Shown: piece after piece, positions 29,097 to 45,315 of the stretch | How the letters are laid out: each line of letters starts with the position of its first letter | Position numbering within the stretch: the first letter of the stretch is position 1 | DNA from: Afipia sp. 1NLS2 | GTDB lineage: Bacteria > Pseudomonadota > Alphaproteobacteria > Rhizobiales > Xanthobacteraceae | Assembly (NCBI RefSeq): GCF_000178995.1 | Contig: NZ_ADVZ01000005.1 | Span: 310,001-374,000, forward strand | Reading direction: 5' to 3' | Length of the DNA stretch: 64,000 nucleotides | Made by a program: the position numbers and the translations under genes | Notes under the pieces: model-generated | Database searches by the model: none | What the model was told of the DNA's origin: nothing | Seen by the model: the letters and a program-made list of their open reading frames with translations, nothing else

Positions 29097-31151
29097 TCAG
29101 TCGTCGTCCGCAATCTTGTCGAAGAAAGAATAACGCAGGCTGTCGGAGTCCGCGTACCAGTCGCCCGGCCCCTTGCCCGCCTTGAGGGTGGCCTCCCAGA
29201 CCTGATCGGTCCGGTCGTCGCGATGCGCGGACAGGTCGAAACCATTGCCGAAGAACAACTCCGACCACTCCCACCAGGTGCCGAGCTTCTTGACGCCGCG
29301 CAGGAGGTCGTAGCGATCGATCAGCGCGGGGGCCATGTCGCTCGTCACCGAACCGAACACGAATCCGGTCTTCACCACGCGGTTGATCTCGCGGATGCCC
29401 TTCACGACCTGCTTGGGCGAAAGATGGCACAGGCTAGTCTCGAACACGAAGTCGAACGAGTCAGCCTTGAACGGCAGCTTGGTCACGGAGCCGAGCTTGT
29501 TGTATTTCCGCAGTGCCTTCGGCGTCTTGGCATGAATGAAACGATTGTTCTCGACGCCCCAGGCATCGACGCCACGCTCGCGCAGCGCGCCGACCAGTTC
29601 GCCGCTCGCCGAGCCCGCGACCAGCAGCCGGTAACCCTTCTTGGGCCGCCACACGATCCGGATCATCTCCATCAGGTAATCGGGATCGGTGAACTTCTGC
29701 CAGACTTCCGAATAAGGCCCGGCATTGCGATAGTTTTCGAAATAGGCGCGATCGATCTTGTCGGACGGCACGTTGCCGGTTTCGCCGCGCTCGTAGCGCA
29801 GCTTCATCATCTCGGTGGTGATGATGTCGGTCGCGGCGTCAGAGGAATCGAGCAGGCCGTTGAGGGTCGAGTCGAACAGATAGTCGCCGACCACGACAAA
29901 GCCCGGGTGCTCGTAAGGCTCGGGCCGATGGTTGGTCATCACGTCGCGCACCGGCAGGCCGCCGGGAATGCAGTTCACCGACGACAGCCAGCGGTGAATC
30001 TTGCCCTCGATGAAATGCGGGCGGGCCTTGCCGAACGAGGCCGGCAGCGATTTGAGCGCGGCGTCGATCAGCTCTTCATCGGAGAGGTTGGCGTAAGCCA
30101 GTGCATCCGAACCCGCGATCAGCCAGTTCAGCACGCCGTTGCGGCCGACATCGTGGCGCGCGCCCTCGACGTAAACACAGCAGCCGCCGAAGGCTTCCGA
30201 CATCCACCACGCGCCCGGCACCTTGTCACCCCAGAACGGCGTATCGAACAGGATCGACACCCGCAGGTAGTGCGCGGGCCGGTCGAAATAGGCGATATGC
30301 CGCACCATCGAATGGCGTAGCAACTCCCCTTCCCAGCGCATCGTCGCCAGCCACGAATGCGGCAGGCACATCACCACCAGGTCGAATTCCTTCGTCACCG
30401 GCGCCTTGCCGTTCATCATCTCGACGGCGTACTTGCCGGAATCGTTCTTGCCGACCTTGAGCACGCGATGGTTGAGATTGATCTCGGCGTCGATCTCGCT
30501 GCGCAGGCTGTGGATCAACTGCTCGTTGCCGTTCTGGATCGAGTACAGGCCGATATAGCCCTCAATATCCATCACGTAGTTCTTCAAGGCGTTGAGGCCG
30601 TTGGTGTTGTGGCTCTCGGTCGCGATATCGGAACGCGCCATCACCTTGATGAAGCGCTTGGCGATGGGATCGGCCACCTCCTCGTCGAGCACATCTTCCG
30701 CGCTCTTGAACGCCCAGGGATGTTCATTGTCGTGCGCGCCGACGCCTTCGTAATATTCGATCGGCGAGACCAGGCTGGTGCAGCGCTTGCGGAAATTCGC
30801 GATCGCGTTCGCAGTCTCGGGACCATATTTGCGGCGCATGCCCGGAATGTCGTCAAGCAGTTCGCCATCGAGCTGGATCTGCTCGGCATCCATCGGCACG
30901 GTCTGCAATCCGAAATGCTGGATCAGTTCGCGCAGCGGATCGGGACCCGTCATCGAGTAGTCGTAGATTTCGGCGACCCCCGCCTCATAGATCGCGGCCG
31001 ACGAATCGAATTTGCCTGTCTGGATTTTGCCGCCGAGACGGTTCGAGGCCTCAAAGATCGAAACCCGGCACAACGGGCCAAGTTTCTTCTTGAGGTACCA
31101 GGCCGACATCAAGCCGCCCGGCCCACCCCCGATAATCGCAAGATTGATCAT
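29097..31151 (-). CDS. FAD-dependent amine-oxidase-like oxidoreductase fused to a class I methyltransferase
   Basis: 684 residues. The N-terminus (NLAIIGGGPGG, FEASNRLGGKIQTG) is a GxGxxG FAD-binding Rossmann fold, and the second FAD-contact block VVVGDYLFDSTLNGLLDSS lies near 419-437. Together they mark a flavin monooxygenase/amine-oxidase-like domain of about 450 residues. A SAM methyltransferase follows (505-640): LLVAGSASGELVGAL, WGVENN, then LPFKADSFDFVFETSLCHL and EINRVVKTGFVFGSV. The ATG at 31151 starts directly at the flavin fold; upstream in-frame sequence is not conserved in character. First gene of the island, separated from rpoC by a terminator. Substrate unknown. Confidence 0.85.
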   Translation of the reverse strand: MINLAIIGGGPGGLMSAWYLKKKLGPLCRVSIFEASNRLGGKIQTGKFDSSAAIYEAGVAEIYDYSMTGPDPLRELIQHFGLQTVPMDAEQIQLDGELLDDIPGMRRKYGPETANAIANFRKRCTSLVSPIEYYEGVGAHDNEHPWAFKSAEDVLDEEVADPIAKRFIKVMARSDIATESHNTNGLNALKNYVMDIEGYIGLYSIQNGNEQLIHSLRSEIDAEINLNHRVLKVGKNDSGKYAVEMMNGKAPVTKEFDLVVMCLPHSWLATMRWEGELLRHSMVRHIAYFDRPAHYLRVSILFDTPFWGDKVPGAWWMSEAFGGCCVYVEGARHDVGRNGVLNWLIAGSDALAYANLSDEELIDAALKSLPASFGKARPHFIEGKIHRWLSSVNCIPGGLPVRDVMTNHRPEPYEHPGFVVVGDYLFDSTLNGLLDSSDAATDIITTEMMKLRYERGETGNVPSDKIDRAYFENYRNAGPYSEVWQKFTDPDYLMEMIRIVWRPKKGYRLLVAGSASGELVGALRERGVDAWGVENNRFIHAKTPKALRKYNKLGSVTKLPFKADSFDFVFETSLCHLSPKQVVKGIREINRVVKTGFVFGSVTSDMAPALIDRYDLLRGVKKLGTWWEWSELFFGNGFDLSAHRDDRTDQVWEATLKAGKGPGDWYADSDSLRYSFFDKIADDD

Positions 31152-31398
31152 TTCTTTGCTGTTCGCCCCGCCATCGGCCGGTCGTTGCGCCAGCCTAACG
31201 TCAAAATATACAAAGCCTTTTTCCCCTGAAAGGTAGATGAACAAAACCGGGCTCGGCAATCAAAACCGCCCCGGTCCATCAAAAGAATAGGCTCTTTTTC
31301 GGTGCGATCCTTGCGCACAGGCAACGAACAGGCCTGTCCCATCCTCATGAGCCGGGGAGCCAGAGACAAGCCGCCACAGCTTGTCAGCGCACTGCAGC

Positions 31399-31425
31399 AA
31401 AAAGGCCGCCCGAAGGCGGCCTTTT
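31399..31425 (-). terminator. Rho-independent terminator after rpoC
   Basis: Perfect 7-bp stem GGCCGCC/GGCGGCC with CGAA (TTCG on minus) loop, flanked by AAAAA and TTTT, so it can work on both strands. It lies 24 bases beyond the rpoC stop and separates rpoBC from the four-gene island. Confidence 0.88.
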
Positions 31426-31448
31426 CAAGAGGTGAGTAAAGCGAACCG

Positions 31449-35654
<4,206 letters not shown>

Positions 35655-35748
35655 CGTCTTCTCCTTGCGTGCCGATCGTCACCGGCAGCGAATTCGAGAA
35701 TATCTCGTCAGCTCGCGCGCCTCGCATCCTGAGAGAGCGAGGCGCGAA

Positions 35749-35770
35749 TGCCCGGCCGCAAGGCCGGGCA
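35749..35770. repeat. REP-like intergenic palindrome (rpoB-rpoC spacer)
   Basis: Perfect 9-bp inverted repeat TGCCCGGCC with loop GCAA, 11 bases after the rpoB stop. Same core as the copies at 9917 and 19626. Confidence 0.62.
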
Positions 35771-35781
35771 GATAATTTCCG

Positions 35782-39918
<4,137 letters not shown>

Positions 39919-40285
39919 CGTGGCCTCTCATTTCGCCGCCTTGCCGGCGGCATTCCCCGGACTGCGGCTGCGCACCGCTGTCCAGCTTGAATTTCGAAAT
40001 CGTCCTGGTCGCGCGCGTTGCCGCGCGGCATCCCAAGACGCAAAATGACGTGCGAAACGCTCACCGCGTTTGCCCGTCAACCAGACCCTAAATTCTCGAA
40101 CAGCCCGAAATAGCTTTCGCTCTCCGACGCCTTAGTCCCATGACCCCTGCTGGTCGGGACGCCTTTCGTGCTCCCACCTATCTGGTGGGTTTTTGCAGCT
40201 TTTCGAGGGGTACCTCCCCGAACCGCCACACATTGTCGTGTCCGGACCGGCTCCCGAAGGAACCGGCCCGAACAAGATTGTCGTC
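39919..40285. other. rplL-rpoB spacer
   Basis: 367 non-coding bases, longer than most gaps in the cluster. It contains an imperfect GC-rich hairpin around 40232-40262 (CCGGTTCC/GGAGCCGG on the minus strand, without a T-run), a plausible partial attenuator between ribosomal and polymerase genes, plus an antisense-oriented terminator at 40173-40194. Confidence 0.5.
40173..40194 (+). terminator. Rho-independent terminator shape pointing against the operon
   Basis: CCCACC, loop TATCT, GGTGGG, then five T on the plus strand. All genes around it are on the minus strand, where the hairpin has no T-run. It could stop antisense transcription or act only as a hairpin in the rplL-rpoB spacer. Confidence 0.55.
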
Positions 40286-40663
<378 letters not shown>

Positions 40664-40715
40664 TGTATCTTTCCTTCAGCGTATCAGTTCGAACCAGTTG
40701 AGATGGAGAATGGCA

Positions 40716-41234
40716 TCACGCCGCTTCACCCTTTGAGGCATAGGCCTGAACAACGCGCGCGACCTTCGCCGCGGGAGCGTTGGCGAGCTGAGCGATCTTG
40801 GTTGCCGGCGCCACCAGGAGGCCGACAATCTTGCCGCGCAGTTCGTCGAGCGACGGCAGCGAGGCAAGCGCCTTCACCGCGTCGGTATTCAGGACAGTCG
40901 TTCCCATCGCGCCGCCAAGGATGACGAACTTCTCGTTCGTCTTGGCGAACTCGACGGCAATCTTCGGCGCTGCGACCGGATCGTTCGAAGTAGCGATCAC
41001 GGTTGGCCCCTTCAGCAGGGAACCAATGGAGGCAACGTCCGTGCCCTCAAGAGCAATTTTGGCGAGACGGTTCTTCGAGACCTTCACCGAAGCGCCAGCC
41101 TGCTTCATCTGCGTGCGCAGAATCTGCATCTGGGCCACCGTGAGGCCGGAATAATGAGCGACGACCGCAACGCCCGTGGACTTGAAAGTCCCCTTCAGCG
41201 CGTCGACCGCCTCTTTTTTTGCCGCTCGTTCCAC
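40716..41234 (-). CDS. rplJ: 50S ribosomal protein L10
   Basis: 172-residue stalk base that binds L7/L12 dimers. [17 protein letters not shown] begins it; [36 protein letters not shown] and the C-terminal L12-binding helix ([20 protein letters not shown]) are typical of Bradyrhizobium-type L10. The GTG at 41234 with GGAAAGAG six bases before is chosen; the frame extends upstream into the leader without similarity. Confidence 0.96.
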   Translation of the reverse strand: MERAAKKEAVDALKGTFKSTGVAVVAHYSGLTVAQMQILRTQMKQAGASVKVSKNRLAKIALEGTDVASIGSLLKGPTVIATSNDPVAAPKIAVEFAKTNEKFVILGGAMGTTVLNTDAVKALASLPSLDELRGKIVGLLVAPATKIAQLANAPAAKVARVVQAYASKGEAA

Positions 41235-41259
41235 AGCAAGCTCTTTCCGGTTGGCGGCC

Positions 41260-41480
41260 TTTGCTCGGAAGCAGGACCGCCGGGTTGCACCGATCGTCCT
41301 GCCCAGCTCGGGTCTCGAGACACTCAATCAATCTCTCGACACGTCAGGGCCTGACGACATTGACAGCCTGCCCTCTCGTCCGGCCGCGAAGGCCTTCGGA
41401 GGTGTCGAGGTCGAACCAAATCCGCTGTCCACCGTTGTTGCACGGTGGAATGCAAAATCCGGTCTTCACCCGTCTGTGCA
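41260..41480 (-). promoter_or_regulatory. structured rplJ leader (probable L10 autoregulatory leader)
   Basis: The leader directly upstream of rplJ contains a 7-bp stem GCAGGAC/GTCCTGC enclosing an 18-base internal region (41271-41302), and a second 7-bp stem TCCACCG/CGGTGGA at 41428-41449. L10 with L7/L12 represses translation by binding such leaders in many bacteria. Boundaries are approximate, and the match to the L10-leader RNA family is inferred from position and folding. Confidence 0.5.
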
Positions 41481-41500
41481 GGAAATTAAGCCAAGCCCTT

Positions 41501-41531
41501 CAAAAAAATAGGCAAGACACCCGCAGTCTTG
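41501..41531 (-). terminator. possible attenuator/terminator upstream of the rplJ leader
   Basis: On the minus strand CAAGAC and GTCTTG pair around a seven-base loop, then CCTA and a run of seven T. The stem is short. It lies about 270 bases before rplJ and could terminate or attenuate readthrough from rplKA. Confidence 0.45.
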
Positions 41532-41845
41532 GACAGGATTCGAAGCCGCCATCCATGAAGGAGCGCGGCCCCTGCCGCTTTCCAAATCCAGGCCGACAGT
41601 CGTTCTTTTCCGGGTCGAACAAGCCAAGCGGATTGATCGACGAGGAATGAACTCCTATTGATGGGTTTTTCGGAAAGCGAGCACGGACGCGCCAGCGACA
41701 GCCAGCACGCCCGGAAAGGAATGTTTAACGAGTCCCGGCTGCTTTGCCAAGTGGATTCTGGGTTCCGAAAGCAGGTTTCGGGCCAGTAAGAGCCGCTTCA
41801 GAGGCCTTCTCGGAAGACAATAATACCGCCCCCGAATTCCCCTCT
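41532..41845. other. rplA-rplJ spacer, central part
   Basis: 314 bases between the two hairpins. It presumably carries the promoter for rplJL-rpoBC on the minus strand, but no TTGACA/TATAAT-like pair is convincing by eye. The open frame on the minus strand (66 codons) has no ribosome site or recognisable product. Confidence 0.35.
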
Positions 41846-41885
41846 CCAAAAGCAAAGGACGGAGCGGATTTGATCCGCCCCGTCC
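41846..41885 (-). terminator. hairpin terminator after rplA
   Basis: On the minus strand a 12-13-bp GC-rich stem (GGACGG..CGGAT against ATCCG..CCGTCC, one mismatch) is followed by TTTGCTTTT. It begins 24 bases after the rplA stop and separates rplKA from rplJL. Confidence 0.65.
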
Positions 41886-41908
41886 TGCAATCTTGTAAGC
41901 AACCCCGA

Positions 41909-42601
41909 TCAGGAGTTCAGGCTGCCCGGCTCAACCTTGACGCCCGGGCCCATGGTCGAGGACACGGCGACGCGCTGGATGTAGGTGCCCTTGGCACCCG
42001 CCGGCTTCGCCTTTGCAACTGCATCGGCAAGCGCCTTGATGTTCTGCACGAGCTTCTCTTCCGAGAACGACGCCTTGCCGACGCCGGCCTGGACGATGCC
42101 AGCCTTCTCGACACGGAATTCGACCGAGCCGCCCTTGGCGCCCTTCACGGCCGCCGCGACGTCCATGGTCACGGTGCCGATCTTCGGATTCGGCATCATA
42201 CCCCGCGGGCCAAGCACCTTACCGAGACGGCCGACCAGCGGCATCATGTCCGGGGTCGCGATGCAGCGATCGAACTCGATCTTGCCGCCCTGCACGATCT
42301 CGACGAGGTCTTCGGCACCGACAACGTCAGCGCCAGCAGCCTTGGCTTCGTCTGCCTTGGCGCCGCGTGCGAACACGCCGACGCGCAGCGTGCGGCCGGT
42401 GCCGTTCGGCAGCGTGACGACGCCACGCACCATCTGGTCGGCGTGACGCGGATCGACACCGAGATTGATCGCGATCTCGATGGTCTCGTCGAACTTCGCG
42501 TGCGCGCGTTCCTTGACGAGTTTGACGGCGTCCGCGATCGGGTAGAGCTTTTCGCGGTCGATGCCCTCGCGGGCCTTCACGAGCTTCTTTCCAACAGCCA
42601 T
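41909..42601 (-). CDS. rplA: 50S ribosomal protein L1
   Basis: 230-residue protein forming the L1 stalk that escorts deacylated tRNA; in E. coli it represses rpl[61 protein letters not shown] and [19 protein letters not shown] are conserved. Six bases follow the rplK stop. Confidence 0.98.
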   Translation of the reverse strand: MAVGKKLVKAREGIDREKLYPIADAVKLVKERAHAKFDETIEIAINLGVDPRHADQMVRGVVTLPNGTGRTLRVGVFARGAKADEAKAAGADVVGAEDLVEIVQGGKIEFDRCIATPDMMPLVGRLGKVLGPRGMMPNPKIGTVTMDVAAAVKGAKGGSVEFRVEKAGIVQAGVGKASFSEEKLVQNIKALADAVAKAKPAGAKGTYIQRVAVSSTMGPGVKVEPGSLNS

Positions 42602-42607
42602 GACTCG

Positions 42608-43036
42608 TTACCCCGCCACTTCCAGACCCATCGAACGGGCAGAGCCCTCGACCATCTTCATGGCCGACTCGACGGTGTCACAGTTGAGATCCTTCATCTT
42701 CTTCTCGGCGATTTCGCGCACCTGCGCCTTGGTCACCTTGCCGGCCTTGTCACGGCCCGGCGCCTTCGAGCCGGACTGGATCTTCGCTGCCTGCTTGAGG
42801 AAGAAGGACATCGGCGGCGTCTTCATCTCGAAAGTGAAGGAGCGATCCGCGTAAATGGTGATGACCACCGGAATCGGGGTGTTCTTTTCCATCTTCTGGG
42901 TCTGCGCGTTGAACGCCTTGCAGAACTCCATGATGTTCAGGCCGCGCTGACCAAGCGCGGGACCGATCGGTGGCGACGGGTTCGCCGCACCGGCCGGCAC
43001 CTGCAATTTCAGGTATCCGGTCACTTTCTTTGCCAT
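42608..43036 (-). CDS. rplK: 50S ribosomal protein L11
   Basis: 142-residue protein of the GTPase-associated centre. [40 protein letters not shown] includes the proline-rich thiopeptide-sensitive region, wild type as read; the C-terminal domain [26 protein letters not shown] is complete. The ATG at 43036 has AAGGAG upstream; an in-frame ATG five codons before is not favoured. Confidence 0.98.
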   Translation of the reverse strand: MAKKVTGYLKLQVPAGAANPSPPIGPALGQRGLNIMEFCKAFNAQTQKMEKNTPIPVVITIYADRSFTFEMKTPPMSFFLKQAAKIQSGSKAPGRDKAGKVTKAQVREIAEKKMKDLNCDTVESAMKMVEGSARSMGLEVAG

Positions 43037-43053
43037 GCTCAACTCCTTCAAAT

Positions 43054-43073
43054 GGCCCGGACCATTCCGGGCC
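43054..43073. repeat. GC-rich palindrome in the rplK leader
   Basis: Perfect 8-bp inverted repeat GGCCCGGA with loop CCAT, 17 bases upstream of rplK. It shares the CCCGG core with the other spacer palindromes and could also form a hairpin in the rplK leader. Confidence 0.5.
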
Positions 43074-43167
43074 TTCTTGAGGAACCGTGGTCCGGTTTCG
43101 CAAGTGACTGGCGATCACCTGCCCCCTTCCACGGGTCTTGCGGAGCGGCGAACCGCTCCGATAACGA

Positions 43168-43698
43168 TCAGACCTTCTCGACCTGACCGAATTCCAGTTC
43201 GACCGGCGTTGCGCGGCCGAAGATCGACACCGCGACCTTCACGCGCGAACGCGCATCATCCACTTCTTCCACCACGCCGGAGAACGACGCGAACGGACCA
43301 TCCGCCACGCGGACATTCTCGCCGACTTCGAATGACACCGAGGTCTTCGGCCGCTCCACGCCTTCCTGCACCTGATGCAGGATGCGCATCGCTTCGGCTT
43401 CGGAAATCGGCATCGGCTTGTTTTCGGCGCCGAGGAAGCCCGTTACCTTCGGAGTGTTCTTGATGAGGTGGAACGCCTCGTCGGTCAGGTTCATCTTCAC
43501 CAGCACGTAGCCGGGGAAGAACTTGCGCTCGGTATCGACCTTGCGGCCCCGGCGCACTTCGGTGACCTTCTCGGTCGGAACCAGCACCTGCTCGAACAGG
43601 TCCTCGAGGCCGCGTTGCTTGGCCTGCTCCCGAATGGATTCGGAGACCTTCTTCTCGAAGTTCGAGTAGGCGTGAACGATGTACCAGCGCATGCTCAT
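43168..43698 (-). CDS. nusG: transcription termination/antitermination protein NusG
   Basis: 176-residue elongation factor linking RNA polymerase to Rho or S10. The NGN domain starts MRWYIVHAYSNFEKKVSESI, with FFPGYVLVKMNL; the C-terminal KOW domain is VGENVRVADGPFASFSGVVEEVD. Two nearby Met codons could start it. Nineteen bases after secE; rplK follows after 131 bases. Confidence 0.97.
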   Translation of the reverse strand: MSMRWYIVHAYSNFEKKVSESIREQAKQRGLEDLFEQVLVPTEKVTEVRRGRKVDTERKFFPGYVLVKMNLTDEAFHLIKNTPKVTGFLGAENKPMPISEAEAMRILHQVQEGVERPKTSVSFEVGENVRVADGPFASFSGVVEEVDDARSRVKVAVSIFGRATPVELEFGQVEKV

Positions 43699-43717
43699 GT
43701 GTCAGTTCCAGCCGTCG

Positions 43718-43909
43718 CTAGCGAATGCCGAGGACGAACGTAATCAACATCCGGATCACCTGATCCGTGACGAAAAAGAAGATCGACGCAACCGCCACCA
43801 GCACGAACACCATGATGGTCGTGATCATGGTCTCGCGGCGGGTCGGCCACACCACCTTGGACGTCTCGGAGCGGACCTCCTGCAGAAATTTGAACGGGCT
43901 GAACGCCAT
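43718..43909 (-). CDS. secE: preprotein translocase subunit SecE
   Basis: 63-residue single-span SecE that clamps SecY. The amphipathic helix FSPFKFLQEVRSETSKVVWPTRRETMITT carries the conserved WPTRRE motif, and the TM segment is IMVFVLVAVASIFFFVTDQVI. The ATG at 43909 is chosen because family members begin near FxPFKF; a longer open frame upstream has no similarity. Partner SecY is at 8505-9836. Confidence 0.96.
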   Translation of the reverse strand: MAFSPFKFLQEVRSETSKVVWPTRRETMITTIMVFVLVAVASIFFFVTDQVIRMLITFVLGIR

Positions 43910-44095
43910 CGTCTCGGTATCCACTCGCGTCTGAATAAAGTGTCGGGCCAGATTGCTTGCTTTCCGGACAGACGTTCGCGATGCCCAACCCTCGTTTGAA
44001 GGATGAGCCGCCAAATAGGCTTGTCGCGGGCTCGATTGTCCGGGGAGATAAAGCCGCGCCGGATATCCGTTGAACGGGCCGGCAGCAGGTAGCGC

Positions 44096-44124
44096 TATCT
44101 ACTGCGGACCGGCCATCAGGTCAA
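44096..44124 (-). promoter_or_regulatory. putative secE-nusG promoter
   Basis: Minus-strand TTGACC, a 17-base spacer and TAGATA, about 190 bases upstream of the secE ATG and 62 bases after the phosphatase gene ends. Elements and spacing fit a housekeeping sigma-factor promoter. Prediction by eye. Confidence 0.55.
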
Positions 44125-44185
44125 GGTGCCAGCAACCCCTGCCTGCCCCCGGACAGGACCGTAAATCCCGCTGCGGCCTCATATT

Positions 44186-44920
44186 TCAGACAAAGCCGAA
44201 TTGCCCGCCCTCCAGCCAGATGCAAGTCAGGCGGCCGGAGGAGAAGGCCCGCGTATCGATATTGATGCGGTTCGGCCTGATTTCCGGTTCCGGCGCCGGG
44301 GTGTGGCCATGGATGATGAGCTTCTCAAACAGCCCCTCATGGTCAAGAAACTCATGCCGGATCCAGGTCCGGTCCACCGCCGATTGCGCCTCCAGTGGAA
44401 TGCCCGGCCGGACCCCGGCGTGGACGAAATACAGGTCGCCCGCCGCATAGGACAAAACGAGATTGCGATAGAAATCGCGGTGGCTGCCCGGCACTGCGCG
44501 CTCAAGCGCATTGGCGAGATGCAGGGCTTCGGTCGCATCCGGCGCCGGTGAAGACGCAATACCGTAGGACGCCAGCGTCTCACGTCCGCCAAGCCCGCCC
44601 CAGATCGGCATGATCTTCGGATTGTGCGGGAAATCCAGCACATAGGCCTCGTGATTGCCGCGCAGGAAGATGCAGCGCTCCCGGCGGCTAAGTTCGATCA
44701 GCGTATCGACCACACCGCGCGAATCCGGACCGCGATCAATGTAGTCGCCAATGAAGATTCTCAGCGCCTCAACGCCAGAGCGCGCGGCAAGATCGGCATC
44801 GATCGCGGCGAGCTTATCCCGCAGCGGACCCGCACAGCCGTGGATGTCGCCGATCGCGTAGATGCGCACACCCTCAGGCGCGCGAAATCCGGAAGGAATG
44901 GGCTGGGCTGAAACCGTCAT
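44186..44920 (-). CDS. PPP-family metallophosphoesterase (serine/threonine phosphatase-like)
   Basis: 244-residue cytosolic phosphatase. The metal-ligand motifs are complete: GDIHG at 24-28, GDYIDRG at 58-64 and GNHE at 88-91, then HAG in YFVHAGVRPGIPL and HGHTPAP near 208. This is the bacterial PrpA/ApaH-like PPP type, which dephosphorylates phosphoproteins or dinucleotides. It lies between tRNA-Trp and secE, usually adjacent in relatives, on the same strand as both. Substrate unknown. Confidence 0.92.
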   Translation of the reverse strand: MTVSAQPIPSGFRAPEGVRIYAIGDIHGCAGPLRDKLAAIDADLAARSGVEALRIFIGDYIDRGPDSRGVVDTLIELSRRERCIFLRGNHEAYVLDFPHNPKIMPIWGGLGGRETLASYGIASSPAPDATEALHLANALERAVPGSHRDFYRNLVLSYAAGDLYFVHAGVRPGIPLEAQSAVDRTWIRHEFLDHEGLFEKLIIHGHTPAPEPEIRPNRINIDTRAFSSGRLTCIWLEGGQFGFV

Positions 44921-45078
44921 GACAATTTTCCCGGTCCGCTGGCCGGCCAGTAAACCGTATAAAGAATTCCTGCGACGCAGATATCAACCCGGCTTGAGGC
45001 ATAAAAAATCCCGCATCGTTTGGCGGGAGATCGATGCAGATCAATGCCGCTGCATGTCTGAATCTGCATGTCCGATAC

Positions 45079-45154
45079 TGGCAGGGGCGGCAGGACTCGA
45101 ACCTGCGACCCTCGGTTTTGGAGACCGATGCTCTACCAACTGAGCTACACCCCT
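45079..45154 (-). tRNA. tRNA-Trp (CCA anticodon)
   Basis: 76 bases including an encoded 3' CCA. The acceptor stem AGGGGTG pairs with CGCCCCT, the D-arm GTAGCTCAGTTGGTAGAGC and TPsiC-arm GGTTCGAGTCC are standard, and the anticodon loop TCTCCAAA reads CCA. Likely single-copy tRNA-Trp upstream of secE. Confidence 0.97.
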
Positions 45155-45165
45155 ACAGGCGGCTT

Positions 45166-45194
45166 TCTATAGCCGACCGCTTTGCGTTCGTCAC
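45166..45194 (-). promoter_or_regulatory. putative tRNA-Trp promoter
   Basis: Minus-strand GTGACG, 17-base spacer and TATAGA ending 11 bases before the mature tRNA 5' end. Same geometry as the candidate promoters of tRNA-Gly and tRNA-Thr. Confidence 0.6.
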
Positions 45195-45315
45195 GCCCTT
45201 CTCGCCGGATATTTCCGACGCCTTTTCCGGCGGATAACGCAGCTTGACTCGCCCTGCCCCTGCTTCCTTAATAAATCCGGTCCATGAGGCCCTTCGCGAA
45301 ATCAGGAACCGCGGC

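Noticed and set aside
41655-41855. A 66-codon minus-strand frame between rplA and rplJ
   Set aside because: No ribosome site, and it runs into the terminator stem after rplA.
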